In this document: in pieces, positions 50,181-59,345 of the stretch
Position numbering within the stretch: the stretch's first letter is position 1
How the letters are laid out: every line of letters starts with the position of its first letter
DNA from: Novosphingobium sp. Fuku2-ISO-50
GTDB taxonomy: Bacteria > Pseudomonadota > Alphaproteobacteria > Sphingomonadales > Sphingomonadaceae
NCBI RefSeq assembly: GCF_001519055.1
Contig: NZ_KQ954301.1
Coordinates: 1 to 64,000 of the forward strand
Direction: 5' to 3'
DNA: 64,000 nt
Notes under the pieces: model-generated
Told to the model about the DNA's origin: nothing
What the model saw: the letters and a program-made list of their open reading frames with translations, nothing else
Database searches by the model: none
Position numbers and translations under genes: made by a program

Positions 50181-51266
50181 ATGATTTCCTTGCGCGATGC
50201 GTTTACCCTGTTTGTGCTGGCGAGCTCTGCCTTGGCCACACCGGCCATGGCCCAATCGGAGCCGCTCGGCCTCAATGCGCTGAGCGCGTACAATCTGATC
50301 GTGCTGGGCGACCTCACGTCGTCCTCGGAAGTTGAAGGGCGCACGTTCGTCGGCGGCAATCTGACCGGCAATTCGTCGAATTATGAAATTGCCTCGTCCG
50401 TCCCTGCATCGACTTACACCGTTCCCGGACTGACCGTGGTCGGCAATGTCACCGGCGGGACCAAGAATCTCGATAACGGCTCGGGCGCGATCGTCGGCGG
50501 CAATGTCAGCAGCGGTTTCAATCTCAACGGCGCGGCGCAGACTGTCGATGTCGGCGGCACGATCAGCAACACCAATGTCAACCAGAACACGGTCGTTTCC
50601 GGCCTTGCCAACAGCAATCCGGCTTTCGTCCAGAACCTGACCCAGTATGGCAGCGCGATGGGCACGAGCATGACCGGCCTGTCGTATCAGCTCGGCACTT
50701 TGGCGGGCACCGCTTCGGTGGTGATGAACGGCAGCACCGGGGTGTTCAACGTGCCTTCGGGTTCGACCACGCCGACGGTGTTCAACCTGACCGCCAGCCA
50801 GTTGGCCGGGATGAGCGCGATCCAGTTCAACACCGATGGCAGCAGCATGGTGGTGGTCAATGTGACCGGGGCGTCGGTGGCGCTGGCGCAGAACTTCCTC
50901 GGCGGGACGAACAATCTCGGCCAGAGCGTGATCTGGAACTTCCCGAATGCGACATCGCTCTCGCTGACAACGGCCTGGGGCGGGTCGGTGCTGGCGCCGC
51001 TCGCGGCGGCAACGACCGGCAATTACATCCAGGGCTCGGCGGTGTTCGGCAGCCTGACCCAGAATGGCGAAATGCACATCGGCACGTTCAGCACCAGCTT
51101 TGGCCTGCCTTCGACGTCATCGAGTTCGAGCACGTCATCGACCAGTTCGTCGGGCAGCAGCAGCGGCGCCGATGTCGTGCCCGAGCCGGGCATGATCGCG
51201 CTGTTCGCAGCGGGCGCAGCAGGGCTCGCGTGGCGACGCCGCCGGGCGAGCCTCAAACCGGCCTGA
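50181..51266 (+). CDS. choice-of-anchor A secreted protein with PEP-CTERM tail
   Basis: Exported surface protein of 361 residues. A signal peptide (LFVLASSALATPAMAQ) precedes the choice-of-anchor A domain, rich in Asn, Gly, Thr and Ser (NALSAYNLIVLGDLTSSSEVEG, GNVTGGTKNLDNGSGAIVGGNV). A Ser/Thr linker then leads to the PEP-CTERM anchor VPEPGMIALFAAGAAGLAWRRRR, which is cut by exosortase. The exosortase and polysaccharide genes are not in the window. The TGA stop lies in the first copy of a 16-bp repeat. Confidence 0.88.
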   Translation: MISLRDAFTLFVLASSALATPAMAQSEPLGLNALSAYNLIVLGDLTSSSEVEGRTFVGGNLTGNSSNYEIASSVPASTYTVPGLTVVGNVTGGTKNLDNGSGAIVGGNVSSGFNLNGAAQTVDVGGTISNTNVNQNTVVSGLANSNPAFVQNLTQYGSAMGTSMTGLSYQLGTLAGTASVVMNGSTGVFNVPSGSTTPTVFNLTASQLAGMSAIQFNTDGSSMVVVNVTGASVALAQNFLGGTNNLGQSVIWNFPNATSLSLTTAWGGSVLAPLAAATTGNYIQGSAVFGSLTQNGEMHIGTFSTSFGLPSTSSSSSTSSTSSSGSSSGADVVPEPGMIALFAAGAAGLAWRRRRASLKPA

Positions 51267-51308
51267 TACTGTGCTGGCCTGATACTGTGCTGGCCTGACA
51301 CTGTGCCG
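51261..51308. repeat. 16-bp tandem repeat over the PEP-CTERM gene stop
   Basis: GCCTGATACTGTGCTG occurs at 51261-51276 and 51277-51292, with a variant GCCTGACACTGTGCCG at 51293-51308. The first copy contains the TGA stop (51264-51266). A strong hairpin follows. Confidence 0.92.
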
Positions 51309-51320
51309 ACCTGAAACAAG

Positions 51321-51358
51321 AGGGGCCCCGGTTCGACACTGCGAACCGGGGCCCCTTT
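51321..51358. terminator. terminator between the PEP-CTERM gene and nrdB
   Basis: AGGGGCCCCGGTTCG (51321-51335) pairs perfectly with CGAACCGGGGCCCCT (51342-51356) around a 6-base loop, followed by TTT on the plus strand. It separates two convergent genes. Confidence 0.85.
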
Positions 51359-51374
51359 CATGATTGCCGCAGCC

Positions 51375-52430
51375 TTATTCGGCAGCGATTCCTGCGACGT
51401 TGAACATGTCCGGCGTGGCTTCCAGCAGGGTATCGGCGTTGGCGGCATTCCTTGCCTTGCGGCGGCCGTCGAACGCATCCCACACTTCGTTCCAGCTGCC
51501 GCGCGTGGCGCCCTTGGAATATTCGGTAGCGCGGGTTTCGAAGAAGTTGGCGTGTTCGACCCCATTGAGCAGCGGCGTCAGCCAGGGCAGCGGGTGTTCC
51601 TCGATCATGTAGATCGGCTGAAACCCGAGCTGGGCGAGCCGCCAGTCGGCGATATAGCGGATATAGCGCTTGATTTCCTTGGCGCTCATCCCCGGCACCG
51701 GCCCTTGTTCGAACGCGAGATCGATGAACGCGTCTTCGAGCCGCACGGTCTTCTGGCAGCAATCGATGATGTCTTCGCGCACCGCCTTGGTCAGGCAGCC
51801 GCGTTCCTGCACAAAGGCGTGAAACAGGCGGGTGATGCCTTCGCAATGCAGCGATTCGTCGCGTACCGACCAGGTCACGATCTGGCCCATGCCCTTCATC
51901 TTGTTGAAGCGGGGGAAGTTCATCAGCATCGCGAACGAGGCAAACAGTTGCAGCCCTTCGGTAAAGCCGCCGAACATCGCCAATGTGCGGGCGATGTCCT
52001 CGTCGGTATCGACACCAAACAGTTGCAGATAGTCGTGCTTGGCCTTCATTTCCTCGTATTCGAGGAACATGCCATATTCGCTTTCGGGCATGCCGATGGT
52101 GTCGAGCAAGTGCGAATAGGCAGCGATGTGGATCGTTTCCATGTTGGAAAAGGCCGCAAGCATCATCTTGACCTCGGTCGGCTTGAACACGCGGCCATAC
52201 TTTTCGTGGTAGCAGTCCTGCACCTCGACGTCGGCCTGGGTGAAAAAGCGAAAGATCTGGGTCAGCAGATTGCGTTCATGCTCGCTGATGTTTTGCGCCC
52301 AGTCGCGGCAATCCTCGCCCAGAGGCACTTCCTCGGGCATCCAGTGGACCTGCTGCTGCCGCTTCCAGAACTCGTAGGCCCAGGGATATTCGAAGGGCTT
52401 GTAGGTCTTGCGGGCTTCGAGAAGAGACAT
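51375..52430 (-). CDS. nrdB: ribonucleotide reductase beta subunit, class I
   Basis: Di-iron radical-generating subunit, 351 residues. The metal-ligand region FTQADVEVQDCYH and NMETIHIAAYSHLLD is present; the tyrosine four residues after the histidine in TIHIAAY aligns with the radical tyrosine of class Ia enzymes. The C-terminal tail that docks in NrdA (VAGIAAE) is intact. GGAG lies 9 bases before the ATG. nrdA lies upstream on the same strand with a small membrane-protein gene between. Confidence 0.94.
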   Translation of the reverse strand: MSLLEARKTYKPFEYPWAYEFWKRQQQVHWMPEEVPLGEDCRDWAQNISEHERNLLTQIFRFFTQADVEVQDCYHEKYGRVFKPTEVKMMLAAFSNMETIHIAAYSHLLDTIGMPESEYGMFLEYEEMKAKHDYLQLFGVDTDEDIARTLAMFGGFTEGLQLFASFAMLMNFPRFNKMKGMGQIVTWSVRDESLHCEGITRLFHAFVQERGCLTKAVREDIIDCCQKTVRLEDAFIDLAFEQGPVPGMSAKEIKRYIRYIADWRLAQLGFQPIYMIEEHPLPWLTPLLNGVEHANFFETRATEYSKGATRGSWNEVWDAFDGRRKARNAANADTLLEATPDMFNVAGIAAE

Positions 52431-52585
52431 GGGACGAACTCCGGGGAAAACGCGAAAACGGGTTTACGACAGTTTGGTCGCAAGGGGAAAGGCGGCCCGG
52501 CGGGGCACGCCAAAAGCCCGACCGGCGCGATGGCCAGTCGGGCAGGAACGGTTTGCAACGGCGACGCGCGAAGGCGTCGACCGGG

Positions 52586-52972
52586 TTATTTCCAGAACCA
52601 GCGTGGGCTGAGGCCGCGATCCTTGCGGTTGCGCCACATCTGAATGTAGAGCCAAAGCCCTGAAAAGCTGAAAAACACCATGGCAAAGCCGGCCAGCGTG
52701 GCGATCACCACGCCTGCGGGACCAAGGCTTTCCCCCGAATGGAGATGGTGCAGCAGACCGACCAGCGCGCGCGGATCGCCCGCCTTGGGCTTGGGTCGGC
52801 AGGTATAGTCCGGCGGGCAGACGAAGGCCGGAGCACCGGTCGCAGAAGCATGCTCGCGCGGCCCCTCGCCCTTGCCCAGCAACGGCACAATCTGGCTGAG
52901 CACGCCGGTCACGGCGATCCAGAGCAGAACGACGGCGAAAAACACCGAAAGCCAGCGGTGCCACTTGCGCAT
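52586..52972 (-). CDS. PepSY-associated membrane protein
   Basis: A 128-residue protein with two membrane helices (SVFFAVVLLWIAVTGVLSQIV and VVIATLAGFAMVFFSFSGLWLYIQ) and a short loop with two cysteines (FVCPPDYTCRP), similar to the PepSY_TM group found with iron/heme reductases. Position between nrdA and nrdB on the same strand is notable because NrdB needs iron. ATG 52972 (MRKWHRW) is chosen since the first helix follows at once. Function uncertain. Confidence 0.72.
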   Translation of the reverse strand: MRKWHRWLSVFFAVVLLWIAVTGVLSQIVPLLGKGEGPREHASATGAPAFVCPPDYTCRPKPKAGDPRALVGLLHHLHSGESLGPAGVVIATLAGFAMVFFSFSGLWLYIQMWRNRKDRGLSPRWFWK

Positions 52973-53238
52973 GATAGAGTCCCATTTCCTGATATTGCGA
53001 ATTGATCGCAACAATGGCCCGGCGGGGCCATTGGATGCAAGCACTTCTTTTGTCGGCTGGACTGATCATGGTTGGCAAGCTTTGAAGTGTGACAGGTTGT
53101 ATTCGCATTGAGCGGCCAGACCCGACGATGCTGAAGCCGCCGGCCACCATGGCATCCACTCCACTCTGCCGGCCGGCCAAGGGCAGCGCCGGAGCCGTCG
53201 GCTTGGCCGACGGCAACGCGGCCCTTATCGGCAGGCCT

Positions 53239-55230
53239 TTACTGGCAGGCCAGGCATTCCTCGTAATCGGTCTGCGACTGCAGTTCGATGACCGGGGCGT
53301 CGGCGGTGTTGTCGGCTTCGACCCCGCCGGCAAACCCGGCGCGCTGCACCGATTTCGAGCGCAGGTAATAGAGCGACTTGATGCCCTTTTCCCACGCCTG
53401 ATAGTGCAGCATGAGCAAGTCCCACTTGTCGACATCGGCGGGGATATAAAGGTTCAGCGACTGCGCCTGATCGATATAGGGCGTGCGGTCGGCGGCAAAT
53501 TCAAGCAGCCAGCGCTGATCGATTTCAAAGCTGGTCTTGTAGACCGCCTTTTCCTCAGGGGTCAGGAAATCAAGGTGCTGCACCGAGCCGCCGCGTTCGA
53601 GAATCGAATTCCACACATTGGTGGAATCCTTCGATTTCGCCTGCAGCAGCTTTTCGAGGTAGGGATTTTTGACCACGAACGAGCCCGACAGCGTCTTGTG
53701 CGTATAGATATTGGCCGGGATCGGCTCGATGCACGCCGATGTCCCGCCGCAAATGATCGAGATCGACGCGGTCGGCGCAATCGCCATCTTGCACGAAAAA
53801 CGCTGCATCACGCCCATGTCGGCGGCATCGGGGCAAGGCCCGCGTTCCTGCGCCAGCAACAGCGAGGCTTCGTCGGCGCGCGAGGCGACATGGCGAAACA
53901 TCTTGAGGTTCCACGCCTTGGCCATCGCGCTTTCGAAAGCGATGCCCTTTTTCTGCAGAAACGAGTGAAAGCCCATCACCCCCATCCCGACCGAGCGTTC
54001 GCGCGCGGCGGAATACTTGGCGCGAGCCATTTCATCGGGCGCGCGCTCGATGAAATCCTGCAGCACGTTGTCGAGAAAGCGCAGGACATCGCCGACGAAG
54101 TGCTTGTCTTCGTGCCATTCGTCCCAGGTTTCGAGATTGAGCGAAGACAGGCAGCACACCGCCGTACGGTCGTTGCCGAGATGATCGCGCCCGGTCGGCA
54201 GCGTGATTTCCGAACACAGGTTCGACGTCGAAACCTTGAGCCCGAGATCGCGGTGATGCTTGGGCATCGTGCGGTTCACCGTGTCGGAAAACACGATATA
54301 GGGCTCGCCTGTCGCAAGCCGCACTTCGACCAGTTTCTGGAACAGGCTGCGCGCATCGACTTTGCCCCGGACAGCGCCGTCCTTGGGGCTTTTCAGTTCG
54401 AATTCGCGCCCGTCGCGCACCGCTTCCATGAAGTCGTCGGTCAGCAGCACGCCATGATGGAGATTGAGCGCCTTGCGGTTGAAATCGCCGCTGGGCTTGC
54501 GGATTTCGAGGAATTCCTCGATTTCCGGGTGCGACACGTCGAGATAGCACGCCGCCGACCCGCGCCGCAGCGAGCCTTGCGAAATCGCCAGAGTCAGGCT
54601 GTCCATGACGCGGACAAACGGGATGATCCCGCTGGTCTTGCCATTGAGCCCGACGCTTTCGCCGATGCCGCGCACTTTGCCCCAATACGTGCCGATGCCG
54701 CCGCCGCGCGCGGCCAGCCAGACGTTCTCGTTCCAGGTCGCGACGATGCCTTCGAGGCTGTCTTCGACCGAATTGAGATAGCACGAGATCGGCAAGCCGC
54801 GCCCGGTGCCGCCGTTGGACAGCACGGGCGTCGCCGGCATGAACCACAGGCGCGAGATGTAATCATAGAGGCGCTGCGCGTGCCCGGCGTCATCGGCATA
54901 GGCAACGGCAACGCGGGCGAACAGATCCTGATAGGTTTCGCCGGGCAGGAGATAGCGATCGTCGAGCGTGACTTTGCCGAACTCGGTCAGCAGTGCATCG
55001 CGCGACGGATCGGTGCGGACATCGAACCGGCGTGCATGGACGGCCTTGGAATCGCTGTCGTCGCGGATCGGCTTTGCCGCAGCCGCCGCGTTGGCAATAG
55101 CGGCAACCAGTGCCTCGCTGCCATGATCTTGCGCCGTCATGCCAACCGCCTTTTCCGCGCCCGGTCCATCGTTGCCGTCGAGAGCAGCCTCGCCATCCGT
55201 CACCGCGCCGTCACCAGTCCTGAAATCCAC
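53239..55230 (-). CDS. nrdA: ribonucleotide reductase alpha subunit, class I
   Basis: Catalytic subunit reducing ribonucleotides, about 663 residues. Family segments include RLYDYISRLWFMPATPVLSNGG, ISCYLNSVEDS (active-site cysteine), NLCSEITLPTGRDHL (second active-site cysteine), VGMGVMGFHSFLQ and the redox CxxC tail ECLACQ. An N-terminal ATP-cone is missing or very short. GTG 55230 is chosen because GAGG lies 8 bases upstream; ATG 55140 or a start near 55590 are alternatives. Candidate NrdR and DnaA sites lie upstream. Confidence 0.94.
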   Translation of the reverse strand: MDFRTGDGAVTDGEAALDGNDGPGAEKAVGMTAQDHGSEALVAAIANAAAAAKPIRDDSDSKAVHARRFDVRTDPSRDALLTEFGKVTLDDRYLLPGETYQDLFARVAVAYADDAGHAQRLYDYISRLWFMPATPVLSNGGTGRGLPISCYLNSVEDSLEGIVATWNENVWLAARGGGIGTYWGKVRGIGESVGLNGKTSGIIPFVRVMDSLTLAISQGSLRRGSAACYLDVSHPEIEEFLEIRKPSGDFNRKALNLHHGVLLTDDFMEAVRDGREFELKSPKDGAVRGKVDARSLFQKLVEVRLATGEPYIVFSDTVNRTMPKHHRDLGLKVSTSNLCSEITLPTGRDHLGNDRTAVCCLSSLNLETWDEWHEDKHFVGDVLRFLDNVLQDFIERAPDEMARAKYSAARERSVGMGVMGFHSFLQKKGIAFESAMAKAWNLKMFRHVASRADEASLLLAQERGPCPDAADMGVMQRFSCKMAIAPTASISIICGGTSACIEPIPANIYTHKTLSGSFVVKNPYLEKLLQAKSKDSTNVWNSILERGGSVQHLDFLTPEEKAVYKTSFEIDQRWLLEFAADRTPYIDQAQSLNLYIPADVDKWDLLMLHYQAWEKGIKSLYYLRSKSVQRAGFAGGVEADNTADAPVIELQSQTDYEECLACQ

Positions 55231-55585
55231 GCCACAATCCTCGAATTTTCCGGCGCCGGGGCCCGCCCACGCGGGCACGCCCCAAAAGCCGACCATCATC
55301 GCCTGCCGACGGCCGACAACACGCCGACCCACCCCAACCACGCCCGCCCCGGTGCCGAACATTCGCCCGGCGACATCGCCGGGAGCATCGACATCCGACT
55401 CACGTCCTTGCCCGAATGTAGCATCACCCGGAACAAACCATGAATCAATTTGCGCACTTCCGAGCCGCCAAAACCCAGGCCGACGAAAATCCGCAGCATC
55501 GGCAAAGAGATGCCGACACCGTGTCATGCCTCCAAGCGAGGCAAGCCGTCTGCAACTAGGTCTTGAGGTTCCCGGTCTGTGCAAC

Positions 55586-55599
55586 CACAACCTATAGTG
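55586..55599 (-). promoter_or_regulatory. nrdR box: candidate NrdR box upstream of nrdA
   Basis: Read on the minus strand the site is CACTATAGGTTGTG, close to the partly palindromic NrdR consensus (CwATAT centre with flanking CAC/GTG). NrdR represses ribonucleotide reductase operons and usually binds two boxes about three helix turns apart; a weaker second copy may lie at 55553-55566. The distance to the nrdA start (about 350 bases) implies a long leader or an unrecognised start. Confidence 0.4.
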
Positions 55600-55777
55600 C
55601 CGGAACGGGTGTCAGAGGCAAGAGGGTAAACCCCTCATCGGCGATTCGGTTCGTCGCACGCACGATTCGTTTCATCGTGATGACAGCCGTTGTGCAATGC
55701 AGCGACGCGTGGACCAAGCGGCACTTCAAGCACCAATCTGAGGCGGTCGAATATATTTCTGGGCAACCTCACGATCT

Positions 55778-55822
55778 TGTGGACAACGAGGCTGTCCAGA
55801 CCCACCTCGCGGCTTATCCACA
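55778..55822. promoter_or_regulatory. pair of DnaA boxes upstream of nrdA
   Basis: TTATCCACA at 55814-55822 is a perfect consensus DnaA box, and TGTGGACAA at 55778-55786 is an inverted box with one mismatch. DnaA is known to regulate nrdAB in E. coli, so control of nrdA by DnaA is plausible here. An origin would normally need more boxes and an AT-rich element. Confidence 0.5.
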
Positions 55823-55873
55823 CTCGCCAGCGCGCCTTCACAAAAGGGCGCCCGCGCGCAACCCAACGAGGGC

Positions 55874-56131
55874 ATGAAGCCTGTGTTCAATCTTCTGTCG
55901 ATGATCCTGAGCGGCCTTGTCATCGGCCTGTTCGCCAGGCTGTTCTATCCAGGCAGCGTGCCGATGGGTCTGGGCCATACGATCCTGCTCGGCATCGGCG
56001 GCTCGCTTGTGGCCGGACTTGCCGCAAGCTGGCGCGATGGCCGCCCCTGGGGCGAAGGATTCAGCCGGGCGGGCTGCATCGCCTCGGTCGTCGGGGCGAT
56101 GCTGCTTATTTTCATCGGCAGGCATTTCTGA
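55874..56131 (+). CDS. GlsB/YeaQ/YmgE-family membrane protein
   Basis: An 85-residue protein with three membrane helices and the family glycine pattern (SGLVIGLFARLFYPGSVPMG, GHTILLGIGGSLVAGLAA, GCIASVVGAMLLIFIG). Members are small stress-induced inner-membrane proteins once called transglycosylase-associated. No ribosome binding site is evident; the ATG follows ACGAGGGC. It converges on nadB. Confidence 0.82.
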   Translation: MKPVFNLLSMILSGLVIGLFARLFYPGSVPMGLGHTILLGIGGSLVAGLAASWRDGRPWGEGFSRAGCIASVVGAMLLIFIGRHF

Positions 56132-56151
56132 GGGCCGTCCGCGACCGCCCC

Positions 56152-56191
56152 CCCATCAATTCGGCACCAGACCCATCAATTCGGCACCAGA
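56152..56191. repeat. 20-bp tandem repeat over the nadB stop
   Basis: CCCATCAATTCGGCACCAGA occurs at 56152-56171 and again at 56172-56191. The second copy contains the nadB stop (TCA on the plus strand at 56176-56178) and codes its last residues VPN. Confidence 0.9.
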
Positions 56192-57762
56192 ATCGTGTCG
56201 CGCGCAGCCGGATGCGTGGCCGGATAATCCTGATTGTAATGCAGCCCGCGGCTTTCGCGGCGGGCCTTGGCACTCTTCACGATCAGTTCGGCCGTCTGCA
56301 ACAGGTTGCGCAGCTCGATCAGATCGGCCGTCACGCGGAAATTCCCGTAGTAGTCGTTGACTTCGTTCTTGAGCAGCTTGATCCGGTGCGAGGCGCGTTC
56401 GAGCCGCTTGTTGGTACGCACGATGCCGACATAGTTCCACATGAAGCGGCGCAGTTCGGTCCAGTTCTGCTTGATCACCACTTCCTCGTCGGAATCGGCG
56501 ACGCGGCTTTCATCCCACGGACAGATTGCCGGCGACGCGGGGAAGTCATCCCAGCGTGCCAGAATGTCGCGCGCGGCGGCATCGCCGAACACGAAACATT
56601 CGAGCAGGCTGTTCGACGCCAGCCGGTTGGCCCCGTGCAGCCCACTTTCCGAACATTCGCCGACCGCATAGAGCCCGGGCAGGTCGGTCCGCCCGGCCAG
56701 ATCGATCAACACCCCGCCGCACGTATAGTGCTGCGCCGGGACAACCGGGATCGGCTCGCGGGTCATGTCGATACCCAGCGCCAGAAGCCGTTCATAGATG
56801 TTGGGGAAATGGCCCCGGACAAAATCCGGATCCTTGTGGCTGATATCGAGATGGACAAAATCGAGCCCCAGCCGCTTGATCTCGTGGTCGATCGCGCGCG
56901 CAACGATGTCGCGCGGCGCCAATTCGGCGCGCGGGTCGAAACGGGGCATGAAACGCTCGCCCGTGGTCGGGAGGCGCAAATGCCCGCCTTCGCCGCGCAC
57001 CGCCTCGGTGATCAGCAGGTTCTTGACGTCTAGGTTGTAGAGGCAGGTGGGATGGAATTGCATGAATTCCATGTTCGACACCCGCGCACCAGCCCGCCAT
57101 GCCATGGCGATGCCATCGCCGGTCGCACCGCGTGGCGCGGTGCTGAACACATACGTGCGACCCGCCCCGCCGGTGGCCAGAATGGTCGACCGCGCGACGA
57201 AGGATTCGACTTTGCCGGTCTGCGCATCGAGCGCATAGACGCCCCAGACCTGACGCCCCCGAGCGGCCTGCCCATCGGCGCGATGCCGGTCGGTGATAAG
57301 GTCCACCGCAACCATGTCGGGGCGCAAGGTGATATTGGGATGCGCGCGCGCAGCCTTGATCAGCGCTTCCTGCACGGCAAAGCCGGTGGCATCGTCGACA
57401 TGAACGATGCGGCGGTGTGAATGACCGCCTTCGCGGGTAAGATGGAGCGCGCCCGATTCCTCGTTGAACGGAACCCCGAGCCCGGCAAGGCGCCGAATCG
57501 CCTCGGGCGCATGTTCGACCACGAATTCGACCGTTTCGCGCCGGTTGAGCCCGGCGCCGGCGATCATCGTGTCGCGAATGTGATCCTCGAACGTGTCGCC
57601 TTCGTCGAGCACGGCGGCGATGCCGCCCTGGGCCCAGGCAGTCGAGCCTGCATCAAGCGCACCTTTGGCCAGGACCAGCACTTTGAGTCGTTCGGCAAGG
57701 ACCAGCGCGGCGGTCAGCCCGGCTGCGCCAGATCCGATGATCAATACGTCGTGTTCCGTCAA
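56176..57762 (-). CDS. nadB: L-aspartate oxidase
   Basis: FAD enzyme oxidising aspartate to iminoaspartate for NAD synthesis, about 528 residues. The FAD loop is VLIIGSGAAGLTAAL, followed by GSTAWAQGGIAA, TREGGHSHRRIVH, ATGGAGRTYV, FMQFHPTCLYN and EAVRGEGGHLR; the active-site segment QHYTCGGVLID and SGLHGANRLASNSLLE are present. The start is uncertain: TTG 57762 (LTEHDVLIIG) fits the family, while TTG 57810 adds 16 unrelated residues; no ATG is available. nadA and nadC are not in the window. Confidence 0.93.
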   Translation of the reverse strand: MTEHDVLIIGSGAAGLTAALVLAERLKVLVLAKGALDAGSTAWAQGGIAAVLDEGDTFEDHIRDTMIAGAGLNRRETVEFVVEHAPEAIRRLAGLGVPFNEESGALHLTREGGHSHRRIVHVDDATGFAVQEALIKAARAHPNITLRPDMVAVDLITDRHRADGQAARGRQVWGVYALDAQTGKVESFVARSTILATGGAGRTYVFSTAPRGATGDGIAMAWRAGARVSNMEFMQFHPTCLYNLDVKNLLITEAVRGEGGHLRLPTTGERFMPRFDPRAELAPRDIVARAIDHEIKRLGLDFVHLDISHKDPDFVRGHFPNIYERLLALGIDMTREPIPVVPAQHYTCGGVLIDLAGRTDLPGLYAVGECSESGLHGANRLASNSLLECFVFGDAAARDILARWDDFPASPAICPWDESRVADSDEEVVIKQNWTELRRFMWNYVGIVRTNKRLERASHRIKLLKNEVNDYYGNFRVTADLIELRNLLQTAELIVKSAKARRESRGLHYNQDYPATHPAARDTILVPN

Positions 57763-58049
57763 TTTGCTCTGGTCCCGGAAAAGATATGGTTCGTGTGTCC
57801 GTCGGCGCAATGCGCGGGGATGGGCATGGGAAACGGCTTTTTACACAAAGCGATGCGACAACAAAGGAAAACAGCGGAGGCTGCGACCAACGTCCCGGAC
57901 AGATCGCTGCCATCGGCCGCGGAACGGCAAGCGATCGCCGACCGAATTATGGTTATCGCACTGCAAAGCAATGATTTCCATCGTCTTCGCACCCGCAGCG
58001 TGCTACGTTACACCCGATAGTAGCACTCGAATCTGGACTGGGTTATCGA

Positions 58050-58235
58050 ATGCGAGTGGGTCGCCTGTCGTGCTTGTTCAATTCCCATAAAGCACTGCGG
58101 AAAAGCGTGGGATGGAATGGATTCCATTATCAGGGAATTTGCCGGTCTTGCGGCAAAAGTGTGCGCCGCACAACGGACGGCGGCTGGCGCAGCGTGCCTC
58201 CGCAGAATGCGGCGCATGCCGCTGATGAGGATTAA
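58050..58235 (+). CDS. small zinc-ribbon-like protein
   Basis: A 61-residue protein with C-x-FNSHKALRKSVGWNGFHYQGICRSCGKSVRR and then GGWR, resembling a small family common in sphingomonads in which a C-x-x-C knuckle (CRSC) follows a W-[DN]-G-x-x-Y-x-G-x-C pattern. Probably binds one zinc ion. The gene overlaps an antisense frame that lacks such a pattern. Function unknown. It ends 6 bases before the convergent ABC ATPase gene. Confidence 0.65.
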   Translation: MRVGRLSCLFNSHKALRKSVGWNGFHYQGICRSCGKSVRRTTDGGWRSVPPQNAAHAADED

Positions 58236-58241
58236 AATACT

Positions 58242-59219
58242 TTAGCTTTCGGCAGGTAGCCCGGACATCCGATCACCACCGGCCCCTTGCGCACTGGTCA
58301 AGGAAACAAACACGTCTTCCAGATCGGCTTCGCGCGTGGTGACATCGACGATACCCCAGCCGAGCCCCTGAACCAGCGCCATGATCTGGCCGGCGTTCGT
58401 CGTGTCCTTATCATAGGAAATCTCTATTTGTCGCTCGCCGGTCAGCGCGCTGCCGCGGAACAAGTCATGCTGCGGCGCAGCATCAATCGGCTGATCGAGC
58501 GTGAGCACAATCACTTTTTCGCGCGCCATGCCGACCAGTTCGCGCGTCGGCTTGTTGGCGATGAGCCGACCATGATTGATGATCGCGATACGATCGCAAA
58601 GCTCTTCGGCTTCTTCGAGATAATGCGTGGTCAGCACCACGGTCACCCCGCCCGCGTTGAGTTCGCGCACCAGATCCCAAAGCTGCCGGCGCAATTCGAC
58701 ATCGACGCCTGCGGTCGGTTCATCGAGCACCAGGACCGGCGGCGTGTGCACCATCGCCTTGGCGATCAGCAGACGGCGGCGCATCCCGCCCGACAGCGAA
58801 CGCGCATAGGCATGCGCCTTGTCGCCCAGATGCACCGCTTCGAGCAATTCCATCGAGCGCCGCTGCGCCTTGGGCACGCCATAGAGCCCGGCCTGCATTT
58901 CCAGCACTTCGAGCGGCGTGAAAAACGGATCGAACACCACTTCTTGCGGCACGATACCGATCGAGGCCTTGGCATTGCGGCGATCACGATCGATGTCGTG
59001 CCCCCAGATCTCGATCGCACCCGACGTCTTCATCACCAGCCCGGCCAGCGTGTTGATCAGCGTCGACTTGCCCGCGCCATTGGGGCCAAGCAACCCGAAC
59101 ACTTGCCCGCGGGGCACGTCGAAACTGACCCCCGACAAGGCGAGCTTGCCCTCTCCTTTGCCGGCGGGAGCATAACGCTTGACGAGGTCGCGGATGCGGA
59201 TGGCGGGAATCTGTTCCAT
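58242..59219 (-). CDS. ABC transporter ATP-binding protein (ABC-2/CcmA-like)
   Basis: Cytoplasmic ATPase subunit of 325 residues. Walker A is GLLGPNGAGKSTLIN, the Q-loop region GIVPQEVVFDPFFTPLE, the signature SLSGGMRRRLLIAKAM, Walker B VLVLDEPTAGVD and the switch histidine TTHYLEEAEEL. The C-terminal ~85 residues match the regulatory extension of drug/polysaccharide ABC-2 exporters (YadG-type). No permease gene lies beside it in this window, so its partner is elsewhere. Confidence 0.9.
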   Translation of the reverse strand: MEQIPAIRIRDLVKRYAPAGKGEGKLALSGVSFDVPRGQVFGLLGPNGAGKSTLINTLAGLVMKTSGAIEIWGHDIDRDRRNAKASIGIVPQEVVFDPFFTPLEVLEMQAGLYGVPKAQRRSMELLEAVHLGDKAHAYARSLSGGMRRRLLIAKAMVHTPPVLVLDEPTAGVDVELRRQLWDLVRELNAGGVTVVLTTHYLEEAEELCDRIAIINHGRLIANKPTRELVGMAREKVIVLTLDQPIDAAPQHDLFRGSALTGERQIEISYDKDTTNAGQIMALVQGLGWGIVDVTTREADLEDVFVSLTSAQGAGGDRMSGLPAES

Positions 59220-59345
59220 GCGCCATCCCTGCCGTGCGCGGCAGACAAGGTAAAGGGGGCTCGCCGCGTAAAGAGGGTGGATCTCCTAAAGGAGGGGGCC
59301 GCAACGACTTGTCGCGGCGGCGGCCTTTTGCTACCCGGCGAGGCC

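Larger units (their letters stand above)
55231..55873. other. long divergent regulatory region between nrdA and the GlsB-type gene
   Basis: The 643-base space has no convincing gene. Minus-strand frames upstream of nrdA lack protein-like character, and I see no riboswitch core such as a B12 box. It contains a candidate NrdR box (55586-55599) and two DnaA-like boxes (55778-55786, 55814-55822). The AT content rises from about 55620 to 55770. Confidence 0.55.

Noticed and set aside
55231..55590. Cobalamin riboswitch in the long nrdA leader
   Set aside because: No B12-box or other conserved core found, and class I NrdA does not need B12.
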